A stretch of DNA of 64,000 bases from Eudorina sp. 2006-703-Eu-15 (Eukaryota > Chlorophyta > Chlorophyceae > Chlamydomonadales > Volvocaceae). Under the pieces are notes generated by a model, which saw nothing but the letters and a program-made list of their open reading frames with translations, did no database searches and had not been told where the DNA came from. Positions within the stretch are counted from its first letter, which is position 1, and every line of letters begins with the position of its first letter. Made by a program: the position numbers and the translations under genes. Below are positions 45,955 to 56,976 of the stretch, piece after piece. The stretch is from assembly GCA_003117195.1 (NCBI GenBank), contig BDSI01000053.1:618482-682481 (forward strand). The letters are read 5' to 3'.

Positions 45955-46732
45955 GGAATGGTCACCTGCACGTGCTGCAGTGGATGGCGGGACCCGAGGC
46001 GGGGCCGGAGGGCGAGGAGGCGCTGCAGCGGGCAGGGGCATTTCTGACTGAATATGCAGCGCGATCGGGCAGCGTGGAAATGGTGCGCTGGCTGCGGGCG
46101 CTGGGCTGCCCCTGTGGTTCGGACACCTTCGCGGCTGCAATTCGATCTGGAAGCGTTCCTCTCCTGAAGATGCTTGCGGCCGAGGGCTGCCCGATACAGT
46201 TGTGTTATTACTCAGCACTCAGTAATTTACCTAGAGCTGGGTTGTGGAGGTTTCCAATCTCCTTGTTCATTTGAAGTTGGTCAAGTCAAGCATGCAATCA
46301 TTGGTGCAAAATCGTGGCAGGAGCATGCAGATAGGAATCTCTGCAATGAACAGACAGAGCATGGTGCCCTGGCGTTGCACGCCCTGTCGTTACTTCGTGT
46401 GCCCCTGCGTGGCCCCCCGCCCGACCAAGCAGGGTTCTTAGTTCGATATGAAAAACGCCTGCTCCGGAGACCTGCTCACGCTGACCTGCCTGCGGCAGCT
46501 GGGCTGCCCCTGGGACCCGGCCGGGCACACCTTCACGAGCGCCATCAGCTGCGGTTGCAGTCCGCAGCAGCTGCAGCATCTCTACGACATGGGCTGCCCG
46601 GTTGACTGGCAGCGGGCGAGGAAGGCTGCACTCACGGTGAAGACCGAGGGAGTGCGGCTGTGGGTGGAGGCCCAAATGCAGGCAGCGGGTATCTGCTGGC
46701 CTGATCCAGATGAGGGCTCAGAGTCTGCATGA
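45955..46732 (+). pseudogene. 5'-truncated, broken copy of the ankyrin gene
   Basis: Homology begins abruptly at GGAATGGTCACCTGCACGTG (about 45955), equivalent to 42722 in the intact gene, so the first 450 codons are missing. It reads LQWMAGPEAGPEGEEALQRA, GSVEMVRWLRALGCPC, GSVPLLKMLAAEGCPIQ. The splice donor is destroyed (CAG|TTGTGT instead of CAG|GTGTGT at 46200). The second exon starts with an in-frame stop (GGT TCT TAG, 46433-46441). It then reads GDLLTLTCLRQLGCPWDPAG to a stop at 46732. Missing 5' end, dead donor and nonsense codon together make this a pseudogene. Confidence 0.9.
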
Positions 46733-48176
46733 GTCGGACCCTGGGCGTGGAGGGAGTCGGGACTGCAATCTCTGCGCGAGGGGGCAAATGGATTGCCGTG
46801 GAGCGGAAGGATAGTTGTATGGTTGGTCCACATTGAGTAATGATCCATTTCGGGAATGGTAGTGAGAATGATAGTGCAACATATTTAAATGGGTGTGTGA
46901 GCTTAGCTCCCTGTCATACAAGCCCATCTCATCGGGATCTCCATGACCTATATCGATGCATGCGGGGCTTACATGTGGGACGTCCATTTACGGGGGGATA
47001 TCTGTGGGGTTCTGAAACCAATTACGCGCCACATGTGGCCTGCCGTACATGCAGTATCACGGAGGAGACCCTGAACGCCCCACCGACACCACAGGACACC
47101 ACTGCCAGCAGATTATTTGGCGGTGGTGTGGCATGTGCCCGCATGTGCCTGGATGCGCGCGGCCCAATGCGGGCCGTGGATGGCGGTTACACGCAATTGG
47201 TTGAGCTTGCAAGCGGTTGGGTTTTGAGCTGACGTGCCGCACCATTCGCGGTGGAACCAATTCAGCGGATAGTCGATGGTGCTGGGTTAAGAGTGCCGGT
47301 GGTCAGACTGGTTAGGACATTGAAGGCTGACATCGATTGGTCTGTTGTGACTCGACATGCCCTGGCAGAACGGGTAAACCGTGTCTGCCGGCCGGGGCCG
47401 GGGCCAGGGCCGGTGCTGGCCGGGGCCGGCCAGGGCCCTTACGCAATGAGCCCATGTTTCGTGGGGCAATGGAGGTCACGGGCCGCACACGTCGATATCA
47501 TAACTTCGAAAGGCAGGTTGCACCCCGATCGAGTCGAAAAAATGGGAAACTAGCACGATGATCGGCTTGGGCCTGAAGACCGCATCAATCTCAAACCCCA
47601 CCTTTTGTTATCCTTACAGCTATCTATCGCTAAAATTTTGCATTGGACACAAATATTTGGCGGGTGCCCTGCGTTGCGACCCATGGAGCAACTCACGGCT
47701 AAGCAGCTCGCCGCAGGCGCGCATCGAGTACAGTTTCTGTTCTAACCCGAACAACAAGAATTACCTTGGTACAGGATTGATGCGAATGTGTCGCGAGCCA
47801 CATTCAATGGTACTGCACGCCCAACTAACTTGGCCATCCAGCCCTGGGATTCAATGACAACAGCAAAATACAACCATCTCTATATTAATACATTCATCGG
47901 CATTGTCTGTTTGAGAACCGTGCGCAGGCAACATTCCAAGCTTGCTCGCGCGTAGTTAGGCAGGAACAAACTCTCAGAACTCACCAACAGCGGCCCTTTC
48001 CTATTGTTGTTATATATTAAATTCGTAATTTTGCGGAATTCTCATCCTCGGGCACAATTCAGCTTCATCCGGCAACCCTGACCGCGTGTCGCCCGTCCTG
48101 GTTCACCCAGCCGGCCCGCGCCAGGCCCTGCCTCCCCGTACCCCCATCATTTCGCCGTTCCGCCTGCCAGAGCATT
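46733..48176. other. Stretch between the ankyrin pseudogene and L-galactose dehydrogenase
   Basis: The first part (to about 47090) is the duplicated ankyrin 3' region. A GGCCGGGGCC-rich run lies at 47389-47430. No gene is supported in the rest. Confidence 0.45.
48011..48020 (+). promoter_or_regulatory. Candidate TATA box of L-galactose dehydrogenase
   Basis: TATATATTAA in a short AT-rich patch, about 160 nt upstream of the ATG at 48177. Confidence 0.4.
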
Positions 48177-51100
48177 ATGGCTGACAGCGCCTCCACGGCC
48201 GCCTCCTCGGAAGCACCTCTTCGGCTGCCCCGCCGGCCCCTCGGCAAGACGGGGCTGGAGGTGTCAGTCCTTGGCTACGGAGCGTCGGCGCTGGGCGGCT
48301 CTTTCGGGGTACGGCAGGGTACGGCGCAGCGCTCCCTCTACAACCCCCGAGACAAGCTGGGATATACGCAGGGTGGCCATTGGGTCCCGGGCGTGAGGGG
48401 CATGTTGCGAAGCAAAAGTTCGTAATAGGTTACGGTATACATAACGGCCCGCGCACAACGTTCCGTCGATTGGAATTTCGAGTTCCGAACACTCGGGCCT
48501 GCGTGCGGCGTTGCCACGAAGGCAGCGGGGCTGGGAACAGATGTCAAGCAACAGGGAACTGCACGGGAGCCGCGAAGCGTCCGCCCCGTCCGCCCCGTCG
48601 CTGCACTCGGCCAAGGGAAGCACTCGCCGGCCCTTCTCCTCTCCCTGTCGGGGAGAAAAGGCTTCTTGGCCTACGGCCGCGTCGCGCTCCGCTTCGCTGA
48701 TTATGCTCGGCCGCTCGACCGGCTGCCCGCCCGCCCGCCAGGCCATCGACGAGGCGGAGGGAATCGCCTCCGTACATCACGCATTCCGGCGCGGCATCAA
48801 CTTCTTCGACACGTCGCCGTTCTACGGATTGACCAAGTCGGAGACGGTGAGCGACCGGGGGCGCCCTGGGGCACGCGTCGTGTCGTACTACTGTACGGTG
48901 ATGCATGGTAATGGCCAGCCCGCGTACGGCCCCAGCCCAAACCCTCCGACCAGATGGCATTACCCTTGAAGTAGTATTAATGGCGGTCGAACCCGAGCTG
49001 TGGTTGACCCGCCATCGATTGCCCCGGCTCCGATTCAACCCGTTTCCGATGAAGCCACTTCCGATGATTCTTCCTCGAATTACACCATTCCTATTCGCCT
49101 CGCTCCTCTCTTATCATCCCGCTTTCGATGATCTATCTCCCCCTCGATGAGGCTCTCGGCTCGGCCGAATTGCAAATGTTCGTAATGTTATCCATCCTTT
49201 TGTTTCCCGAATGCAACCAAACCCGCCCTGGTACGGTATTGCGTGCATACCATAAAGCTACAAGCCCCTAACCCCCAAACCCGACACCCACCTCCGCCTC
49301 AACGCTTTCCGTCCGACCGGCGGGTCAGGTCCTGGGGCGGGCGCTCCGAGACCTGCCCCGGGGTGAGGTGGTCCTGTCAACCAAGGTTGGGCGGTACGGA
49401 CACGAACCCAAGGACTTTGACTTCAGCGCGGCGCGCGTGACGGCCAGCGTGGCGGAGTCCCTGCTGCGACTTCAGGTGCCGTACATCGACGTTGTACATT
49501 GCCACGACATTGAGTTCGGGGACCTGGACCAGGTGGGTGATCTGTCCGGGGGATCGAAGGGGAGGGGCACCGAGCTCCCCTGGGGGCCAGATAATATTAC
49601 CGTTAGGCCCCCCGGGCCTACTGTAAAAGGGCACATCCGGCGGGCGTTCTGCTGCGTTGCGCCTTCGAACTCCGACACGATTCGGCCGCTGGCGGCTTCC
49701 CTGTGTGCCCCCAAAACACCACACACCACATTGTAACGGTTAATTAATACCACCACATCCACGCCAACGACAATCAGCCCGAAGCCCTGCTTCCACCCGC
49801 CCGCCCGCCCGCCCGCCCGCCCGCCCGCCCGCAACCCCCTACCTCCCCCCGCAACCCTTCCGTGGCCCCCGCCCCTCAGATCGTGTCAGAGACGCTTCCC
49901 GCCCTGGCCCAGCTCAAAGCCCAGGGCCTCGTCCGACACATCGGCATCTCGGGACTGCCACTGGCAGCGTTTCACTACGTCTTGGACCGCGCGCCGCCGG
50001 GTGGGGGCTGGGTGAGGGGCGGGAAGGGAGGAAAGGGGGGACGGGTTGGGTGGGCAGGTAGCGCGGAGTGGAGGGCACATTCAGCATAGTTGCCATATTA
50101 CTGTACAATACCTCCCAACATCCCAAGCGGAAAGTTGCCGTTCGATCATACAATTCCCGAACTTGAATTCTGCAGGAGCAAGGGGGTTGCATGGGGGCAG
50201 TGAGCCTCAGAGCTCTGAGGGATATTTATTTGGTCACCTCTCCTATTTGATCACCTTGTACTGGCAAAATCTTTCCAAACATTCATTGCGGGCATTTGAA
50301 GGCACATCCTTCCTGCTGTGGCTTTCGTGGGGAGTACCTACCTTCCGCACCTCTCTTTCTTTCTCACCCTGCATGTCTACCCTCCGTACGTACCCTCCGT
50401 ACCTACCCTCCGTACCTACCCTCTGTACCTACCCTCCGTGTCCTCCAACCTACCTACCCATCGAACCTATCCTCCGTACATACCTCCCGTACATACCTCC
50501 ATAGTATATACCTCCCGTACCTATTTCCGCCTTGCAGGTTCCGTCGAGGTCGTTTTGTCGTACTGCCACTACTGCCTCAACGACACCACCCTGCTGGACA
50601 GCCTGCCGTACTTCCACGCCCGGGGAGTCGGGGTCATCAACGCCTCGCCCCTGGCCATGGGGCTGCTGTCCAAGACGGGGCCGCCCGACTGGCACCCCGC
50701 GCCGCCCCAGCTGCGCGCGGCGGCGGCGCGGGCGGTGGACCACGCGGCCAGTCGCGGCCAGGACATCTCCGCCCTGGGGCTGGACTTCGCGGTCAGGTGC
50801 GCGTGGGGATGTGTTTAGAAATAGATCCCGCCCGACCCAAATCAGATGGGTGTGGATGTGAGCTCAGCCAGGCACCCGCCCGCCCCCCTGTCCGTTGTCA
50901 ATCATGAAAGAGCTCGAGCTCAAGACAGACAGCGAAACCATACATGATGGACATCACGGGGCCCCCCCCGCCCCCGCCCCCGCCCCTGCCCTGCCCCCAT
51001 CTCCCACGCACGTCGCGTCAATCAACACAGCGACACCGCACCCCCACCTGCTGCGTGCCCCACGCCCACGCCCACGCCCACGCCTGCTGACGGATGCAGG

Positions 51101-51349
51101 CAACCCGACGTGTCCTGCACCCTGGTCGGCATGTTCACCCGGCCGCTTGTGGACGCCAACGTGGACACCGCCCTGGCCGCCCTGGGGCTGGGGCCGCACC
51201 CCGGCGCCTCCGACCCCGAGGCGGCGGCCGCCCGCCGACGGGACGTGCTGGCGGAGGTGAACGACATCCTGGCGCCCGTCAAGGACCTGACCTGGCCCTC
51301 GGGGCGGCCGCTGCCTCCAGGAGCGGCGGCGGTGCAGGCGGGCGCCTAG
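48177..51349 (+). CDS. LGALDH: L-galactose dehydrogenase (aldo/keto reductase family), six exons
   Basis: It oxidises L-galactose to L-galactono-1,4-lactone with NAD, the penultimate step of the Smirnoff-Wheeler ascorbate pathway. Exons: 48177-48308, 48742-48846, 49329-49532, 49880-50000, 50538-50796, 51100-51349. All are GT-AG with phase kept; 1,071 nt give 356 residues. Only a short Ala/Ser-rich leader precedes PLGKTGLEVSVLGYGASALG, so the enzyme is probably cytosolic. The catalytic residues of the AKR fold are visible: Asp and Tyr in NFFDTSPFYG, Lys in LSTKVGRYG, His in VHCHDIEFGDLDQ. Further matches to plant L-GalDH are HIGISGLPLAAFHYVLDR, VVLSYCHYCLNDTTLLD, SPLAMGLL..GPPDWHP and VKDLTWPSG. 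The last 50 bp of exon 6 are also found at 55871-55923 as a duplication remnant. Confidence 0.96.
49795..49832. repeat. (CCCG)n microsatellite in LGALDH intron 3
   Basis: About nine CCCG tetramers lie roughly 45 nt upstream of the exon-4 acceptor. Confidence 0.9.
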
Positions 51350-52822
51350 GTCGATCGCGGCGGAGTAGCTCAGCTCGATATACTAGGCTAGCTGCCTACG
51401 TATGCTCGCTCGCTAAGCTCGCTAGTTAAGCTCGCTAGCTTGCTTGCTGGGCTGGGCTAGCTGGGCTGGGCTGGGCTGGGCTGGGGCTGTCTCGCTCGCT
51501 GCTGAGTAGGAGGGGTTCTCCTGCCTGCCATGCGAGGCCAGCGCTGTATGTCGAATGAATGGGCGGGCGGGCGTTGGCGCTGTCGACGCGACCGTGGCCA
51601 TCAGGGTCGGCATGTCACCAGCAGCGCAGCTCAGTAGCTGGAGCTCAGTACGTAGCTGGTTTTGTTAGTTGCTGGATCCTGGCTGGGACGACAAATGGGT
51701 TCGTAGCAGGATCTGTAACCGTATGGCGACCTGGGGCGGGATTGCTGTGACGAGTCAGCAGGCCACCTGGGTACGAGCGCAACCGTCCATCCATGACACG
51801 CACCAGGGCGTTTCACGTCGTCCGTCGCTCAGCAGGCTAGTCGGTCGGTCGTTGCAACCGGTTGCTCAGGTTTGAACGTGACTCTGTCATCACAAGCAGA
51901 TACCTACACACACGGCGGCCGGACCTTTCGAGCCCCACACGCGCGCACACCACACAGGCCGTAGGAGCGGAGGGCGAGCGATACACGGGCTCCCTGCGCA
52001 TCGAACTCACAAGGCCCCGCCCCGCGGGTCATCGATGCCGTACGTGGATATTTGTACGACATCCAATCCGTCCGTGCGTTACGACTCGGCAGCTGCGATG
52101 CCCTTTGTTTCAGCCAAGCCAGCAAGCGAGCGACCGAGTGCGCAGTGGCAACCGGTAGATAGATGATCCGCGGGCGGGGTCCGTCCACGAGCCGCCGTGA
52201 TATCAGTCGTATTATTACAGTTGGGGCGTCGCTTGCACACGGTCGATCGCTTGTTTGATGCTTGGTCACATCTGCGAGCTGCTGCAGACGGATGGATGGA
52301 TAGAGAAACAGAGGTGCGTGCGGCGCGCGTTCTGAAGGATGATATATAAAATGCGTAATAAAAACTAGATAGTGGTGACAACGAAGACGTAGTCAACGAA
52401 CGGGTGAGATCACGTCCGTCCTGGGTGATCACGACCATCTGAACGAAACACGTCCCCCGCCGTACGTACTACTACGTGTGACATCGATCGCGATTATTGT
52501 GTATACCGCACATGTATGCTTTCGCGTTTGGCTCCGCAGCATAGCAGAATACCGACAGCAGTGTTGAAACACAACCTGTCTTGCGCCGCTATCTACACAC
52601 ACCGCCATCTAGATAAAAGTACGGAGTGTGCCGTACGTACACGGCGCAGTGCGCCCGTTCGTTCAGGCCGCCCGTCCAGCACCACCACTACTTCCTCCTC
52701 CACGTACTCCGTCCTCACACGCACTGCGACCAGCGGCCGCTTGCCTTGTCACCGCCATGATCCGATCCTCTATTCCTCTTGCTTGGGTGCGGGCAGCTTG
52801 GGTGGGGACATCTATCTATTGT
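51350..52822. other. Spacer between LGALDH and dirigent-like copy 1
   Basis: No gene seen. It contains GGGCT-type pentamer runs (51440-51487), also present at 55990-56020 in unit 2. Both converging genes must have their 3' UTRs here. Confidence 0.5.
51714..51718 (+). promoter_or_regulatory. Candidate TGTAA polyadenylation signal of LGALDH
   Basis: TGTAA 365 nt after the stop codon. No nearer TGTAA was noticed. Confidence 0.35.
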
Positions 52823-55095
52823 CTACTTGCGCTTGTGGCAGTTTCCCGGCTTGTCCAGCGCCACGGTGTAGGTGAAGGGCCCGTCGGTGCTCGCGGCCAC
52901 CGACGCCGCGGTGCCCGAGGCGCCGGTGTAGATGCCGGTGCCGCCCACGATAGCGAGGGTGGACTTGGCGTCCTGCGGGTTTGCAACCGGCATCATTATT
53001 AAGGATGTTACCGCGGATCCTGAGGGTCATCAGTGACGGGCATACTTGTATCGAACATGTGCGTGCAGCAAGCAAGCACACAGATGATAAGCCGCGGCGG
53101 TACCCTGGGCACCCGCGGTCTTAAGTACCTCTAGGCACATCGATCGAAACAAAACCGAACAATAAATTAGCTGTGTAGCTGGCTTCGGTCGCTGCTGGTA
53201 GATACGTAGCTACGTAGACGGCGGCCCACGGCGGGGTCATACGTACCTACCCATGCCGTGTGCGTGGTTCCCGCGCGCGCTGCTGCCCCCTGCCCCCTGA
53301 CCCCTATCTATAACCCCTATCCATAAACCCTGCCTGCCACGCACTGATGACCCAACTGACCTTGCCCGCCACCTGCACACCCTGCAGCGTGATGTCACCA
53401 GCGCAGGTCTTGAGGCTGATCGTCACGTACTCGTCGATGGTGCCGTTGGCGCCGCTGCTGTTGACGGCCAGGACCCTACGCACGGGTGTTGCACGTAGTG
53501 ACACGAGTACCAGCAGCGATTTATTAGTAATGTAGCCGAGATGCATGTACGTCACATCCCGAATCTGTCAAAACACTCCGTTCATGTATGAACGAATGAA
53601 CGAACGTTACAGCGGACCACATACAGTACGACACGTACGACGAGAACAGCGCTGACACAGTAAACCCCTAAAGACACCTAGCTATGTATGACACTGCGGA
53701 ACGAACGAAGCTTAATCCAATTGTATGACCCCGCCCGCACCCCGCCGCCCGACCCCCGCCGCCCGACGACCCGCCCGCCTTCCTGCCCAGACCTGCCCAG
53801 ACCGCAAGTCACTTGTCAACACTGTTTAACTTTTTGTTGCCTTTGTCGTTCTCGCCTCGCATGATGTCCAAGATATATACTAGGAGCTACTAGAAGTCGT
53901 GTCCCCATGCGCGCGTGCGTGCGCGGCTATTATCATGACGAGCTACGACGGCGTGTACATCTATGTATCTATCTGGCTATCCCATCCATCCGTTAACACT
54001 CACACGCCGGCGCCTTGCGCGGTGCCAATCTGCGCGCACAGTAGCAGCATGGACCGGCACAGCATATAATGGCGGCGCGGTTTAAAGGAGTATGTTTATA
54101 CCGACCGGACAACGGATAGAACTATCTATGAACGAAATCGGCTGTCGGTTTCGCTCAGCGCTTGCTGACTCATCATCGGTATCGGAGCTACAAATAGCCT
54201 GCACAGGAATTATAAGCAAGGCGCCCCGAAACATATCGCAGGACGCTTGCCCTGCGTGGGACCCAGCAGCCACGCACACACATACAGGGCAGTAAGTTTT
54301 GCCGTACTTCACTGCTTTATCTGCTGTACATGTACATCGATTATAGTTACCTACTCACCTCCTTGCCGTTTACCGAGCTGCCCAGCACGAGCTTGTGGCT
54401 GAAGCCAAACGCGCACCCGGGAGCGTAGCAACCCCTGTATGTCGTCGACGGGATTGATCCGGGAAATGAGGGTAGGTGCGCAACGGGCGAAGCAGCAGTG
54501 AGATTATTACCAGGGTTAGCTACGTAAAACTGGGTGGCTACTGCGGCGGCAGGTCGGTGGCGATAGCGACGGCATATATACACCCATGCATCCACGCGCA
54601 CAAATGAACGGCGGCTCCGTGCGCGGGCAAGCAACCTAACTACAGCAGTTCGTTTTGTTTCAAGCAGTTGTTGCATGTGAGCGCGTATGTACATAGGCGT
54701 GCAGCCGCTGCAGCAGATAGATGCCCACCAAGCCCACCGGCCGTCCACCGTAACGGTTACGATTACAAGATAAATGTACGACGGATGGATCATGATGGAT
54801 CGGATAAATGAATTGAGGTGCTCATTATTCGTTAGTTACGTGCGCAAGCTGCTGCTGCTGCTGCGACTCAGGGCGAGCGAGCGACTCACACATCGATCCC
54901 GATCGTGGTCTCCGTCAGCAGGAAGGTCTCGCAGCACAGCTCCTTGGGCGGCTTGTCGCAGCGCCGGGGAGGCTTGGGCGCCTCGCACTTGTGCTTGGAG
55001 TCCTTGGTCGCCTGCACCGGTCCCGCGGACATCAGGGCGCCCGCGAAGACGGCCAGCAGGGCCAGGCCCAGGAACGAAGAACCGCCGCCGGCCAT
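52823..55095 (-). CDS. Small secreted cysteine-containing dirigent/AOC-barrel-like protein, copy 1
   Basis: Exons on the minus strand: 55095-54890, 54434-54359, 54029-54004 (only 26 nt), 53475-53361, 52972-52823. Junctions are GT-AG and in phase; 573 nt give 190 residues. A signal peptide is clear (hydrophobic FLGLALLAVFAGALMSA), so the protein is probably secreted. Mature part: Cys/Pro/Lys-rich KCEAPKPPRRCDKPPKELCC, then TFLLTETTIGID, GCYAPGCAFGF, VLGSSVNGKEIGTAQGAGVV, DEYVTISLKTCAGDITLQG, and LAIVGGTGIYTGASGT followed by a GNCHKRK end. The G.AQG and GGTG.Y.GA.G motifs occur in dirigent proteins and allene oxide cyclases, which share a beta-barrel. That makes the fold likely, but no enzymatic role follows. 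It has eight or more cysteines after the signal peptide. Confidence 0.85.
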
Positions 55096-55551
55096 GATGG
55101 CTTGATGTGACGTAGGTAGATTGCTCGCCGCGAACGGATGGACTCCTATTGAAGTAAATGTATGTTGTGGCCTTGACTTGGCTGCTGCTTGTTACCGGTG
55201 GTGAAGACGTTATATGCGCGCAAGCTGCGTTGGATCGTTCAGTACTGTACACACCGAATCACCGATAGATTCGGCGTGCCCGCCCAAGCAAGGAATGAAC
55301 GAATGCACGAAGCAGCAGGACATACAACCGGTTAGTTGTTCTTGGAGTGTTCGCCACATGCATCCCGCGCGCATCAGAAAACAAAGGCAATGCCGTGCGT
55401 GCAGACGACGAGACAGCCCTTAGTACCGACCCCATCCACAATCTGGGACGGATCCAGCCATCCCGCCATCGAGCCACCCCGCGACGGACGACTCAAGTTC
55501 GTTGCTGGGCGGGCTTGTGTGTAGGAGTAGTGGGTGTGCAACGGTCATCCT
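55096..55551. other. Upstream region of dirigent-like copy 1
   Basis: Conserved with 59170-59560 of unit 2 (GCGCGCAAGCTGCGTTGGAT; CACCGAATCACCGATAGATT). A shared ACGTTATAT string (55207; also 59290), about 115-120 nt before each ATG, is a possible TATA-type element. No gene. Confidence 0.5.
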
Positions 55552-55870
55552 ACGTCACCCTCGCTGCTCCTCGTCCCCCGCCATCAACAGCTCGTAGTTC
55601 CGCAGCGGCAGCTATCTGCAGCACCACACGCACCCAAGGCCCCTTTCTGCCGCCTGCTCCCCCGCGCGTGCTCCTCCCCCATCTCCTCCTCCCGCACCTG
55701 CTCCTTGCTTGCTTGGTCGCTGCGTGCCGTCCGCACCCCCAACCGCGCCGCCAGCCACGCTCATCAGCACGCGCCGCCTCCCCCTCCTCCCCACCCCCGT
55801 GCGTCCCCGCCCCCAACTGCTCCTCCACCCTCCCCGCTATATATCGCCACAGCGCCCGGCGCCGCTGCTG
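55552..55870 (-). pseudogene. Duplicated 3' fragment of the right-hand hypothetical gene
   Basis: 55552-55640 matches the end of the gene at 60312 (stop, then minus-strand residues of the GPWVRVVL...NYELLMAG region). The frame is disturbed by an insertion (CAGCTATCTG versus CATCTG). It is cut at 55870 by the duplication junction and has no 5' part. Confidence 0.8.
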
Positions 55871-56976
55871 CTCGGGGCGGCCGCTGCCTCCAGGAGCGGC
55901 GGCGGTGCATGCAGGCGGGTGCTTAGATATATAGGTCGATCGATCGCGGCGGAGAAGCTGAGCTCTCTAGCTGAGCTCGCTAGCTTGCTGGGCTGGGCTG
56001 GGCTGGGCTGAGTTGGGCTGTCCGTCTCTCTAGCTCTCTCTTGAGTAGGGGAGGGGGGCATCTCGCGTGGCCGGGCCAGGCCGGGCTGTGCGACCCTGCC
56101 TGCTGCCTATTGTGTCGCGACACACGATCGATCGACCAGCGCGCGCGCGCATCGATCAGTGCGTTTCGACTGCCACCTATCTATCGATATACAGCGGGTA
56201 GGGCCCAGTGGACCCTGCATGCATCCTGCCCAGCGAGCGAGGCCAGCGCTGACGAATGGATGGGCGGGCGGGCGTTGGCGCTGCCGACGCGACCGTGATC
56301 AACTAGGGGTGGCATGTCAACTGCAGCTCAGCGAGCCGTGGATGTGTGTACGACATCCAATCCGTCCGTACGTTCGTTACGACTGGGCAGCTGCGAGCGA
56401 CCGAAGTGGCGAGTGGTAGACAGTTAATCCGCGGGCGGTCCATGCATCCATGATGTCATTCAAATTGTTACAGTCAGCGCGTAGCTTGCACACTGTCGAT
56501 CCCTTGCTTGATGATTGATCACACTCTGCGCTGCGCAGCGAGACGGATACGCGCGCCGCGGTGCCGCAGCAGCTTAAGCCTTGCCGCGGTTCTGTAGATG
56601 ATAATGCGTTAAAACTAGTGGTGACATTGTCACACAGGTGATCACGACCATCTGAACGAAGCACGTTCACCGTCGTACTATACCACGATGTGACATCGAT
56701 TGATCGCGATTATAAAAATCCCGCAAATGCATGCGCGTTTGGCTCCGCAGCATAGCAGAATACCGACAGCAGAAAATACAATCTGTCTTTATCGCTACAC
56801 AAACAGCGATCTCGATAATTGATGTTTTTTCGAGTGTGCCGTACGTTCAGGCCGCCCGTCCAGCACCACTTTTTTCTCCACGTACTCCGTCTTCACACGC
56901 ACACAACCAGCGGCCGCTTGTCTTATCACATCCATCCTCTTGCTTGGATGACAAGGTGAGGACATCTATCTATTTT

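Larger units (their letters stand above)
51298..55870. repeat. Tandem duplication, unit 1
   Basis: This unit runs from LGALDH exon 6 (CTCGGGGCGGCCGCTGCCTC at 51298) through dirigent-like copy 1 to a fragment of the last exon of the right-hand gene, ending GCGCCCGGCGCCGCTGCTG at 55870. The same order recurs in 55871-60624. Homology is clear in the coding exons and in patches of intron and spacer, such as TACGACATCCAATCCGTCCG (about 52057; also 56351). Confidence 0.88.

Noticed and set aside
48666..48911. Continuous ORFs through LGALDH introns suggesting different products
   Set aside because: The six-exon chain keeps phase and restores all family motifs. Intronic frames are incidental.
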